A stretch of DNA of 41,032 nt from CAYLNH01 sp964384625. GTDB lineage: Bacteria > Verrucomicrobiota > Lentisphaeria > JABSQK01. The notes beneath the pieces are model-generated. The model did not search any database. It was not told where the DNA came from and worked only from the letters and a program-made list of their open reading frames with translations. Position numbers and translations under genes: made by a program. Shown in pieces: positions 34,369 to 41,032 of the stretch. Numbering within the stretch: the first letter of the stretch is position 1; the number at the start of each line of letters is the position of its first letter. The DNA lies in NCBI GenBank assembly GCA_964384625.1, contig CAYLNH010000028.1, positions 1-41,032 of the forward strand, read 5' to 3'.

Positions 34369-34779
34369 TATTCATGTTGGTGCCCCGTCGGGGCACGGAA
34401 AAGATCAGTAGCCCCGGATGACCAGTAGGAACCCGGGGTGTATTGCAGCAAGACGTGCGTCTCTCTCCGCGTTCCAAAGAGGGCACCAGCATGAGGGCTA
34501 TTCATGTTGGTGCCCCGTCGGGGCACGGAAAAGATCAGTAGCCCCGGATGACCAGTAGGAACCCGGGGTGTATTGCAGCAAGACGTGCGTCNNNNNNNNN
34601 NNNNNNNNNNNNNNNNNNNNNNNNNNNNNNNNNNNNNNNNNNNNNNNNNNNNNNNNNNNNNNNNNNNNNNNNNNNNNNNNNNNNNNNNNNNAGTAGCCCC
34701 GGATGACCAGTAGGAACCCGGGGTGTATTGCAGCAAGACGTGCGTCTCTCTCCGCGTTCCAAAGAGGGCACCAGCATGA
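34365..34779. repeat. 130-bp tandem repeat array interrupted by a gap
   Basis: Unit 1 spans 34365-34494. Unit 2 starts at 34495 and is identical up to the gap. The sequence after the gap (34692-34779) resumes at unit position 43 and runs to the unit end. Each unit contains a TGCCCC-gtc-GGGGCA hairpin, an inverted REP-like palindrome and CAAGACGTGCGTC. The array ends just before a second set of palindromes leading to the RAYT gene. Confidence 0.85.
34592..34691. other. Assembly gap of 100 N
   Basis: Exactly 100 undetermined bases, a conventional scaffolding placeholder rather than a measured length. It falls inside the 130-bp tandem array, where assembly would be expected to fail. Confidence 0.98.
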
Positions 34780-34842
34780 GTTGGGCGCAGCAGAGCGCTC
34801 TTGTTCCGTATCCGCACCCCGAAGGGGTGCTGACATGAGTAG

Positions 34843-34907
34843 CCCCGGGTGACTGAAAGGAACCCGGGGTGCACAGGGCCGTGAATTCCGTCCCCGAAGG
34901 GGGCGAA
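34843..34907 (+). repeat. 65-bp direct repeat, left copy, with REP-like hairpins
   Basis: This segment is identical, base for base, to 35417-35481. It contains CCCCGGGTGACT...AACCCGGGG and GTCCCCGAAGGGGGCG. It ends one base before the stop codon of the transposase gene. Confidence 0.9.
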
Positions 34908-34908
34908 C

Positions 34909-35352
34909 TCATTGGAGAAAACGCTCATCATATTCAATCCCCTCGGCTTCCAGGAGGGCCTTGAACTCCTCCATGAATGACACTTCGCGATGGTGTTCTT
35001 CCTGGCCTTTGATGTAATCAATCACCGCGTCCTTGTCAGAATGTGATTTGGTAAATGCCCCGTATCCGTCTTGCCATCCCGGGAACTCTTCGAACACGCC
35101 CTCGCGTTGAATCCACGTGGTGCTGGTCGTCTTCAGGTCCCGTACCAACTCGGCAACTGACACGGTTTGATGAACGCTGGTGAAAATGTGGATGTGGTCT
35201 TCCACTCCGTTCATCCGATACAGATGACAATTCTTGTTCTTCAGCACACCCCAGATGTACTGGAACAGGCGACGACGATTGCCGGCATCCAAGGCGGGGA
35301 CACGGTTCTTTGTGGCAAATACGATGTGGTTGTAGCTCTGGATATAGGACAC
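34909..35352 (-). CDS. Y1 (IS200/IS605-like) transposase, RAYT type
   Basis: A 147-residue single-strand DNA transposase of the REP-associated tyrosine class. The HUH motif is H53-I54-H55 and the likely catalytic tyrosine is Y113 in DYIKGQEEHH. The N-terminus YNHIVFATKNR is typical of the family. It starts at GTG (35352) with AGGAG eight bases upstream. It is bracketed by an exact 65-bp direct repeat and surrounded by REP-like hairpins, which such enzymes recognise and are thought to spread. All catalytic residues look intact. No left- or right-end structure of a complete IS200/IS605 element is apparent, and no TnpB gene is present. Confidence 0.9.
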   Translation of the reverse strand: MSYIQSYNHIVFATKNRVPALDAGNRRRLFQYIWGVLKNKNCHLYRMNGVEDHIHIFTSVHQTVSVAELVRDLKTTSTTWIQREGVFEEFPGWQDGYGAFTKSHSDKDAVIDYIKGQEEHHREVSFMEEFKALLEAEGIEYDERFLQ

Positions 35353-35356
35353 GGCA

Positions 35357-35510
35357 GTTTCTCCTCTCCTCTTGTCTTCGCCCCCCTTCGGGGACGCAAC
35401 CCATTGCTACAATACACCCCGGGTGACTGAAAGGAACCCGGGGTGCACAGGGCCGTGAATTCCGTCCCCGAAGGGGGCGAAGAAGAGAGGAGAAGAGAGG
35501 AGAAGAGCGC
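35357..35510. repeat. REPIN-like inverted pair and right 65-bp direct repeat
   Basis: A purine-rich block (GTCCCCGAAGGGGGCGAAGA plus AGAGGAG repeats) at 35464-35510 occurs inverted at 35357-35395. Together they enclose the second copy of the 65-bp direct repeat (35417-35481). A 10-bp microrepeat AGAAGAGAGG is tandem at 35481-35500. The remaining 80 bases up to the GH16 gene hold no recognised feature. Confidence 0.7.
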
Positions 35511-35588
35511 GGCTGATGTCCGGAAACGCGCGCAAATTCTGCCGCTGCCCACGACTGCCATTGCCTCCCCGAAAACCGGATGCAATCC

Positions 35589-37598
35589 CTACTCGGGTTC
35601 CGGCTTCGCGTCACCGGCTTCACCAGGCACATGCGACAACACGCCCCGCCGCACCAACGTCTTCCTGAACTTCGGCCCGGCCCAATTGACCTCCAGCGAG
35701 TCACCACCGCGAGCTTCGAAGAAGTGAACCTCAATAGCGTGTTTGCCGGCCCGCAGACCGATCATGCCCTTTTTCTCGATCGGACCGTGAGCGCCGTCGT
35801 TGTCGACCACCAGACGATCGCCGATATACAGTTGAGAGCCGTCGTCGGACTTCGTATAGAAGGTGTAAGAGCCGTCGGCCGGGATGTCGATAAAGCCGGT
35901 GTACGTCAGGGCGAAGTAGTCCTTCTTACTTCTCTCGGGAAAGGTAAAGCCGTCGCTGCTGATCACGGAAAAGGTGGGTTTGAGTTTCGTGAAATCGGGA
36001 AGTTTCAGCCATTTCCCTTCGTAGTGTTTGCAGACGAGTCCCGGCTTGGTCGCCGCCGGATTGTCCGCGGATCGGGCTTGCTTGACCACGCAACTGCCGA
36101 TGCGGCTGGGCAGCAGTCCATCGACGACGGCGAGCGCCTTGACCGTGCACTCCTTGTCAACGGCGATCGGCTCTTTGTATATCTGCGATTGCTCCGTCGG
36201 TTCTGTGCCGTCGGTCGTGTAATAGATCTTGGCGTCCTTAAGAACGTTGCTGATGGTGACCTTGGCCGGCTCGCCGAAGATGAACGCCTGGCTCGGCGTG
36301 AACTCCGGGGTCGGGACGCGGCCGCCGTAGACGCGGACGTAGTCGACCCACATGTCGGTACCGTTGCCGTAACGTTGCAGATCGATCTTCCAGCCGCTGA
36401 TGCCGCCGATGGCATAGTTGATCAGGAAGAACGCCGGTTCGTTGGCGCTGATGGGGCCGGACGGATGACGCAGGACTTCCATGTTGTCGAAGTAATAGAC
36501 CGTCTCCTTCTTGCCGATCATCACGGCATAGGTGTGGAACGTGGTGGACCAGAAACTCTTGCCGCCCATCTCCATCATCGGCACGCGGCGATGGAAACCT
36601 TTCTTCTTCGATCCGTCCGGGTTCTTCTGTCGCCAGAAATGGCTGACGATGTGATACTTGTCGGAATTCGGGTTACCACGGCCAACGCCGCCGTAGCCCT
36701 CGATAATATCCAACTCATCGCACTCGTCGCCTTTCGGCGCCAGCGTCCAGAAGGCCGGCCAGGTGCCGGGCGCCGACTGCGCCGTAAAACGGCACTCCAG
36801 ATAACACGGTGCATCAACCCAGAAGCCGCTGCCGTCAAACCTGGCCGAGGCCAGGATGCCGCTGCCCCATTTCTTCCTGTCCTTGCCGGGCGCTCTGGCT
36901 TTGATGCGCAACCATGTGCCCTTCTGTTCGAACGGGTCGTGGGCGCCGGCGAAGTCGGCCTTGTGCGAAAACCGCCAGCCGCTGAAATCACCGCGAGGCG
37001 GCTTGTGGGCGGAATAAGCGGCACCCGCACCCCGCGGCGAGATCTTCGGCATCTTGTCGAAGTCGTCGGCAAACAGCAGGCGCATCCCCTTGGCCCCCGG
37101 CGGGACCTCCTCGGGAATGCCCTGATTCCATTTCACGCCGCCTTCGTTGAAGAGCTGCAGTTCGCAGACATCTTTCTTGCCTTTCGAATTCCTGGTGCTG
37201 ATCCGGATATTCGTCGGACCGTGCGGAAAGGCATCCGCCGGAAAGTCAAAGCTCGTCTCTTTGCTGCCGTCAATCTTCCGGGCTTCCATGACGATGGCGT
37301 CATAGCCCCACTTCCCGGGATGCGCTTTGTCCGGCTGGTGCCAGCATCGGGCTTCGGCCAATTCCATCCCCGGCGCCTTGAAGATAATGGTCGTCTTGCC
37401 TTTGATCGTGCTGCGATAGGCGGGTTCCACGACCTTGATGGACTGCACCCATTCCTTGCCCTTCTCTCTCGTCTGGCCGTAGTTGAACTGGCCCGCGTAC
37501 TCATCGTTCTCCGCCGCTGTACTCAGGCCCAGAGCCGCCACCAGAGCGGACAGCCACAGACCACCTCGCAACCACGCAAACGTCCGTTTCATCGACAT
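35589..37598 (-). CDS. Secreted GH16 glycosidase with CHB_HEX_C and PA14 domains
   Basis: A 669-residue exported protein, signal peptide ending about ALGLSTAA. An N-terminal beta-sandwich (about 30-150) is followed by a GH16 domain (about 165-420) with the catalytic motif E295-L-D297-I-I-E300. Then comes a chitobiase/hexosaminidase C-terminal-type module (about 430-500: KIYYTTDGTEPTEQS) and a PA14 module (about 515-650: YTFYTKSDDGSQLYIGDRLVVDN). GH16 enzymes cut beta-1,3 or beta-1,4 glucans and galactans such as laminarin, agarose or carrageenan; the exact target is not evident. The start is the ATG at 37598, with GGAG five bases upstream; a GTG at 37655 opens the frame but lacks support. Confidence 0.92.
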   Translation of the reverse strand: MSMKRTFAWLRGGLWLSALVAALGLSTAAENDEYAGQFNYGQTREKGKEWVQSIKVVEPAYRSTIKGKTTIIFKAPGMELAEARCWHQPDKAHPGKWGYDAIVMEARKIDGSKETSFDFPADAFPHGPTNIRISTRNSKGKKDVCELQLFNEGGVKWNQGIPEEVPPGAKGMRLLFADDFDKMPKISPRGAGAAYSAHKPPRGDFSGWRFSHKADFAGAHDPFEQKGTWLRIKARAPGKDRKKWGSGILASARFDGSGFWVDAPCYLECRFTAQSAPGTWPAFWTLAPKGDECDELDIIEGYGGVGRGNPNSDKYHIVSHFWRQKNPDGSKKKGFHRRVPMMEMGGKSFWSTTFHTYAVMIGKKETVYYFDNMEVLRHPSGPISANEPAFFLINYAIGGISGWKIDLQRYGNGTDMWVDYVRVYGGRVPTPEFTPSQAFIFGEPAKVTISNVLKDAKIYYTTDGTEPTEQSQIYKEPIAVDKECTVKALAVVDGLLPSRIGSCVVKQARSADNPAATKPGLVCKHYEGKWLKLPDFTKLKPTFSVISSDGFTFPERSKKDYFALTYTGFIDIPADGSYTFYTKSDDGSQLYIGDRLVVDNDGAHGPIEKKGMIGLRAGKHAIEVHFFEARGGDSLEVNWAGPKFRKTLVRRGVLSHVPGEAGDAKPEPE

Positions 37599-37922
37599 AG
37601 CGACTCCTTCACGTCGTAGACTGACTGCACACCCGAACCATACACTGATTCTCACCGATTTTCTCTTCTGATATATGCAGTCTATTCTAATAACGCTCGT
37701 GCATCATTCAACAGAGTTAGAACACCGCCGGTCGGAGAAAGTTCCGAGTGCCAGAGCAGTTTCATCAGTCGTGGCTGGGTTGCAGCGTTGTCGCTCCACG
37801 GCCAGGCGGAAGCCGCCGATGAAACCAGGTTCGCCAACGGCGGCGCCAATGGTTTACGCAAAAATGCCGCCGGCTTCCAATACTGCCTGACGAAGAACAA
37901 AATCCGCCTTGACGTGCCGCCG
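37599..37922. other. Intergenic region with candidate GH16 promoter
   Basis: This 324-bp stretch holds no gene I can defend. On the minus strand, TTGAAT and TAGAAT with 16-bp spacing lie about 100 bases upstream of the GH16 start and could be its promoter. A 72-codon minus-strand frame (37682-37900) has no ribosome-binding site or recognisable family. Confidence 0.3.
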
Positions 37923-40205
37923 TCAATCCACCCAGATCGGACTGGACCAACACAGATTTGTGTCTTCCTGCTGCATGCGGATGTAGAAGTAATGCCCTTT
38001 CGCCTCGTCGCTGGTCAGTGTGTCCGTCACGTCAAACAGGTGCCCGAAGCTCGGTTCCCACGTGCGATACACTTCGCTGTCGCGAAGCAACGCCACTTCC
38101 CGGATCGGCCCCGTAGCTTCGATATGCACGACCACGGGCAGGTCGCCGCCCGGCGTGGCAAACTCCTCGCCCATGAAAGCGTCCGCCAAACGGAACTCGC
38201 AGATAATCCGGTCGGTTGCCGCATAGGTGCGGCGCTTCAGGAGGGCTTCCATCAATGCCTGACGCGTGTTCTCACGCGCATAGACGCAGGCATACGACTG
38301 GTGCGTCGACATGTGATCGCTCGACGCAATGAATCCCATCCGCAAGCCCTGCCGTAACGCCGTGCGCACGGTGCCGTCTTCCACCGTGAACGAGTTTCGG
38401 TACTCGCCGCTGCGGCTGAAGTGATTGAGTACGGTCGGCGCGCCGATGTACTCACTGGAGCCGCGCGAAGCCTGGAAGATCTCGACCAGCGGTTCGTAGT
38501 CCACGTCGGCGGCTTCGCCGGGATCCTTCCCCCACAACAGGCTCATGCCGCAGGCGGTGTGGTGCGGGATGGTGACCGCCGTTCCTTTTGGCAGGGACCG
38601 CCAGAGGCAGGCAGCATCTCGGTGTTCCACGCCGTTGGCCTCTACGGCGTCGAACGGCGGCGGCGGAATGCGTTCTGCCGAGACGATGTTGCGATGCCGG
38701 CGGTTATCACTGCCGCCGATCCATTCATAGCCGAAGAACCCGGTAAACACGCCGGGCGCGTTGTAACGGTCGGCCGCCTGCATAACCTCCAGCCACATAT
38801 CCGGCGCCTGCTCCTGGTAGTCGTGGTCGGCGGTCATGACGAAATCCATTGCCGCCGCATCACGGGCATAGCGATAGGCTTCCTCCAACGAGCCGTCGAT
38901 GGACGTACGGCAGAACGAAAACTCCGTGTGCCGATGGGTGTCACCGAAGAACACCGTCAGTTTCTCGCCCTGGTGGTCCACTCGATGCGGGACCGGCGGC
39001 GAGTCGGAGATCGGTGCGGCACACGCTGAGGCGGCGACCGGAGGAGTCGCCCAGTTCATCGGGCCGCCGGCAGACGCCGCGGCGACGACATGAACCGTCG
39101 TCTCCAGATTCTTTTCGCCGCCTTGGGCGCCCTCCCCGGCAGCGGCAACCAGGAGGTCCTTGCCGTTCGCGATCAAGGAGATCCTGCCGGTACTCAAACC
39201 GTGCGCGTCAAGAACCTCCTGCAGGGCGGACCAGTCGCTGCCGTTGTACGACGTGAGTATCGCCTGCCAGCGTTTCGCGTTGCGGTGGCCGCCGCGCCGT
39301 TCGCCCTCGTTGTAACGGAAAGTCAGGTGCAAACGGCCGTCGTCGCCGGTGCTCAATTGCGGACGCTCATGATGCTGCCCCGGCAACTGCATGTCGAGTA
39401 CGTCGCACTGCAGGTCCGGAAAGACCGGGTAGACAGTGTTGCCGGATACCCGGCGGACCTCCAGAAAACGGCGGACATGCAGGTAGTCGTTCTCAAGAAT
39501 CCGACCACGGCGGTACGGATGATTGTCCTGTCCCCAATTCTCCGTGCCGCGATTCCACGCCACCCAGACGTCCCCGCCGGCGGCCGGCGCCAACGATGCG
39601 TGCGCGTGAAAACAGCCGTCGTCCGTCAGCCGCATGATGCCGGACAGGGCGCCGTCCGTTTCGACAAAGCGCAGATAGATGTCGTAGGACCCGGCGGCAT
39701 AGCCGTCCCAGGCGATTGCCACCCGACCGTCATCGGTGACGCAGATTGCCGGGCACCAGTTGTTACCGGGCATCGTACTGATCAACTGCGGAGATCCCCA
39801 AATGCCGTCAATCCGATGCAGGTAGAAGATGGCGCAGCGACCTTCGTCGTCTGTTGCCTGATACACCAGGTGGATGCGGCCGTCGGTTCCTGCAGCCATT
39901 GCCGGGTGGATCGCCGAGGTCGCCGGTTCGACGATGCATTCAGCGCCCTGTTCGCCGTTGCTGAACAGGACGTAGCGTCCGTCCAGCAGTTCGTTCCAGA
40001 CCGCACAAACGCGATCGCCGCCGACCGCGCACAGGTCAGCCGTGTCGACCCCGGCCCGGGACAACGAGGTCGTCACATCGCTGTCCAGCGAATGCAGCAC
40101 GATCGTATGCCCGTCGCCCTTTCGTTTCTGGTAAACCAGAACGTGATTCCCCGCTTCCCGCACCAGACACGGCCGCCGACCGCGATCACTGCAGACAGAT
40201 TCCAT
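37923..40205 (-). CDS. DUF3604 (PHP-like) protein with N-terminal propeller-like half
   Basis: A 760-residue protein in two halves. Residues about 1-400 show repeated beta motifs ending in W or D-G-R (DGRIHLVYQA, DGRVAIAWDG, GDVWVAWNR, DGRLHLTFR), suggesting a sialidase-like propeller. Residues about 415-760 carry the DUF3604/PHP metal-site segments FFGDTHRHTEFS, MTADHDYQ, IPHHTACG and GFIASSDHMS. PHP-fold proteins are metal-dependent phosphoesterases; the substrate of DUF3604 is not known to me. There is no signal peptide, so it appears cytoplasmic. GGAGG lies five bases before the ATG. It is divergent from an AraC-type regulator that may control it. Confidence 0.88.
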   Translation of the reverse strand: MESVCSDRGRRPCLVREAGNHVLVYQKRKGDGHTIVLHSLDSDVTTSLSRAGVDTADLCAVGGDRVCAVWNELLDGRYVLFSNGEQGAECIVEPATSAIHPAMAAGTDGRIHLVYQATDDEGRCAIFYLHRIDGIWGSPQLISTMPGNNWCPAICVTDDGRVAIAWDGYAAGSYDIYLRFVETDGALSGIMRLTDDGCFHAHASLAPAAGGDVWVAWNRGTENWGQDNHPYRRGRILENDYLHVRRFLEVRRVSGNTVYPVFPDLQCDVLDMQLPGQHHERPQLSTGDDGRLHLTFRYNEGERRGGHRNAKRWQAILTSYNGSDWSALQEVLDAHGLSTGRISLIANGKDLLVAAAGEGAQGGEKNLETTVHVVAAASAGGPMNWATPPVAASACAAPISDSPPVPHRVDHQGEKLTVFFGDTHRHTEFSFCRTSIDGSLEEAYRYARDAAAMDFVMTADHDYQEQAPDMWLEVMQAADRYNAPGVFTGFFGYEWIGGSDNRRHRNIVSAERIPPPPFDAVEANGVEHRDAACLWRSLPKGTAVTIPHHTACGMSLLWGKDPGEAADVDYEPLVEIFQASRGSSEYIGAPTVLNHFSRSGEYRNSFTVEDGTVRTALRQGLRMGFIASSDHMSTHQSYACVYARENTRQALMEALLKRRTYAATDRIICEFRLADAFMGEEFATPGGDLPVVVHIEATGPIREVALLRDSEVYRTWEPSFGHLFDVTDTLTSDEAKGHYFYIRMQQEDTNLCWSSPIWVD

Positions 40206-40450
40206 ATGGACCTCCGAATATCTTTTATTGTTTCAATCAGGTAACCATGACCGCAATTTTACACTTTGAAAATTCCGTGAAATGACCAAATCATACCATA
40301 TATTGACTTAAACTAAACCAGCGGGAGGAGCTGCACTTCTCGCCGCTGGACCATAGATATCCCTGCCGATGGACGCTGCCCGAGCAGGTATAAATGGAGA
40401 GGGACCATCGGCCGCCAACACTCGAAACCTGGAAACCGGGACCGTTCAGC
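40206..40450. promoter_or_regulatory. AT-rich divergent regulatory region
   Basis: This region between the DUF3604 gene (minus) and the AraC-type gene (plus) has an AT-rich core at about 40220-40320. On the plus strand TTGACT lies at 40303-40308. On the minus strand TATGAT (about 40296-40291) could serve as a -10. ATGACC occurs as a direct repeat at 40247 and 40282. AraC proteins usually bind direct repeats, so this is a plausible shared control region. Confidence 0.35.
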
Positions 40451-41032
40451 ATGGCCATCTACTCGATTGATGAGCAGTTCTTCCCGCAACTGCCGACGGA
40501 TGACATCGAACTGGGGTTCATTCGGGTGTCGCACGAGGTCTGGTCTCCGGGGTATTGTGTCTTTCGCAAACCACAGCTCAATCAGAAACTGATTCTTGTC
40601 GTGGCGGGGACCGGGACATTTCAGCTGGACGGCGTCGAACACCTTCTGGAACCGGGAAAGGTCTGCCTGACCAGTCCCGATCACACCACCCGGATGGCTG
40701 CCGATGCCGATCGTCTCGAAGTGTTTCTGCTCGCCCTGACCGGACATGATTGCGCCGCTCTGGTCCGCCGCGTCGTCGGCATCAATGACCGAACCGTGTC
40801 TCTTGCCAACCCGCTCGCAGTACAGACAGTGTTCGAGATGCTGATCGACGAAGCCCGGCAAGCCGGTCCTCACAGCGACGCCGCCGTCGAACATCTCCTG
40901 CATGTGCTGCTCCACCGGATCGCCGGCAATCGGGCGGTAGAGTCAAGCGCCCCGCCGGCGGCCTACGACACCTTCTGTTGTGTCGTGTCTAGCTCCGGGG
41001 GTGTGATTCTCAGGGGGTTGAATCAGATAGTA
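40451..41032 (+). CDS. AraC-type regulator, N-terminal part (runs off the window)
   Basis: An open frame of 194 codons with no stop before the window edge. It begins MAIYSIDEQFFPQ and reads as the cupin-like ligand-binding domain of AraC-family regulators: SPGYCVFRKPQLNQ, LILVVAGTGTFQLDG, LEPGKVCLTSP. The helix-turn-helix part would lie beyond the edge. ATG 40451 has no clear ribosome-binding site. An in-frame ATG at 40394 with AGG upstream is an alternative that adds 19 residues. The final 20 codons or so (after AAYDTF) look unlike an AraC protein. It is divergent from the DUF3604 gene, its likely target. Confidence 0.7.
   Translation, partial: MAIYSIDEQFFPQLPTDDIELGFIRVSHEVWSPGYCVFRKPQLNQKLILVVAGTGTFQLDGVEHLLEPGKVCLTSPDHTTRMAADADRLEVFLLALTGHDCAALVRRVVGINDRTVSLANPLAVQTVFEMLIDEARQAGPHSDAAVEHLLHVLLHRIAGNRAVESSAPPAAYDTFCCVVSSSGGVILRGLNQIV

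Noticed and set aside
34280..35580. CRISPR array, considered because of regular repeats
   Set aside because: The units are 130-bp tandem copies with no variable spacers, and no cas genes are present.
35580..37619. 679-codon plus-strand frame opposite the GH16 gene
   Set aside because: The minus strand has the GH16 catalytic motif, CHB_HEX_C and PA14 modules and a good ribosome-binding site; the plus frame has none.
37682..37900. 72-codon minus-strand frame between the GH16 and DUF3604 genes
   Set aside because: No Shine-Dalgarno sequence, no recognisable family; several overlapping frames are equally open.

Overview
The window is about 60% GC and reads as a scaffold from an uncultured PVC-superphylum bacterium, most likely Lentisphaerota or a close relative. 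The reasons are: prepilin-like proteins with an FTLIELLVVIAII start sitting beside glycosidase genes, GntR/LacI hybrid regulators, Gfo/Idh/MocA plus sugar-isomerase pairs, sulfatases, LamG and VIT/vWA lipoproteins, DUF3604 proteins, and a REP-associated transposase with REP-like arrays. The affiliation is inferred from gene content only. A run of exactly 100 N (34592-34691) marks a scaffold gap, and the last gene runs off the right end.

Region 1 (1-1696): a 40-bp tandem repeat, a PfkB-type sugar kinase on the minus strand, then a gene-free stretch. That stretch holds an element with terminal inverted repeats, a strongly foldable segment, and a Pho-box-like triple repeat in front of pstS.

Region 2 (1697-10726): a complete, collinear phosphate-starvation cluster pstS-pstC-pstA-pstB-phoU-phoB-phoR. 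PstC carries a large extracytoplasmic insert of about 370 residues and PstA a long coiled coil. The PhoR/PhoB pair presumably controls the cluster through the repeats upstream of pstS.

Region 3 (19575 down to 11014, minus strand): a tightly packed six-gene operon. In transcription order: a membrane anti-sigma-like protein with an extracytoplasmic dockerin, a secreted cohesin-like protein, a small TPR-type lipoprotein, two VIT/vWA lipoproteins (one with a long helical stalk) and a DUF4349 lipoprotein. Start and stop codons overlap at the first three junctions. It looks like a co-translated envelope assembly or signalling system and is the most interesting locus here.

Region 4 (19785-25019): a Cys-type sulfatase, divergent from two tandem paralogous LamG lipoproteins.

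Region 5 (25020-34268): a LacI-type palindromic operator, a sugar isomerase/epimerase, a Gfo/Idh/MocA oxidoreductase, a GntR/LacI hybrid regulator, a 1533-residue secreted glycosidase-like protein with three copies of a GH2-type sugar-binding module, and a pseudopilin-like protein. This resembles a carbohydrate-utilisation locus.

Region 6 (34269-35588): a 130-bp tandem array interrupted by the gap, REP-like palindromes, and a Y1 (RAYT-type) transposase gene bracketed by an exact 65-bp direct repeat.

Region 7 (35589-41032): a secreted GH16/CHB_HEX_C/PA14 glycosidase, a DUF3604 (PHP-like) protein with an N-terminal propeller-like half, and a divergent AraC-type regulator truncated by the end of the window.
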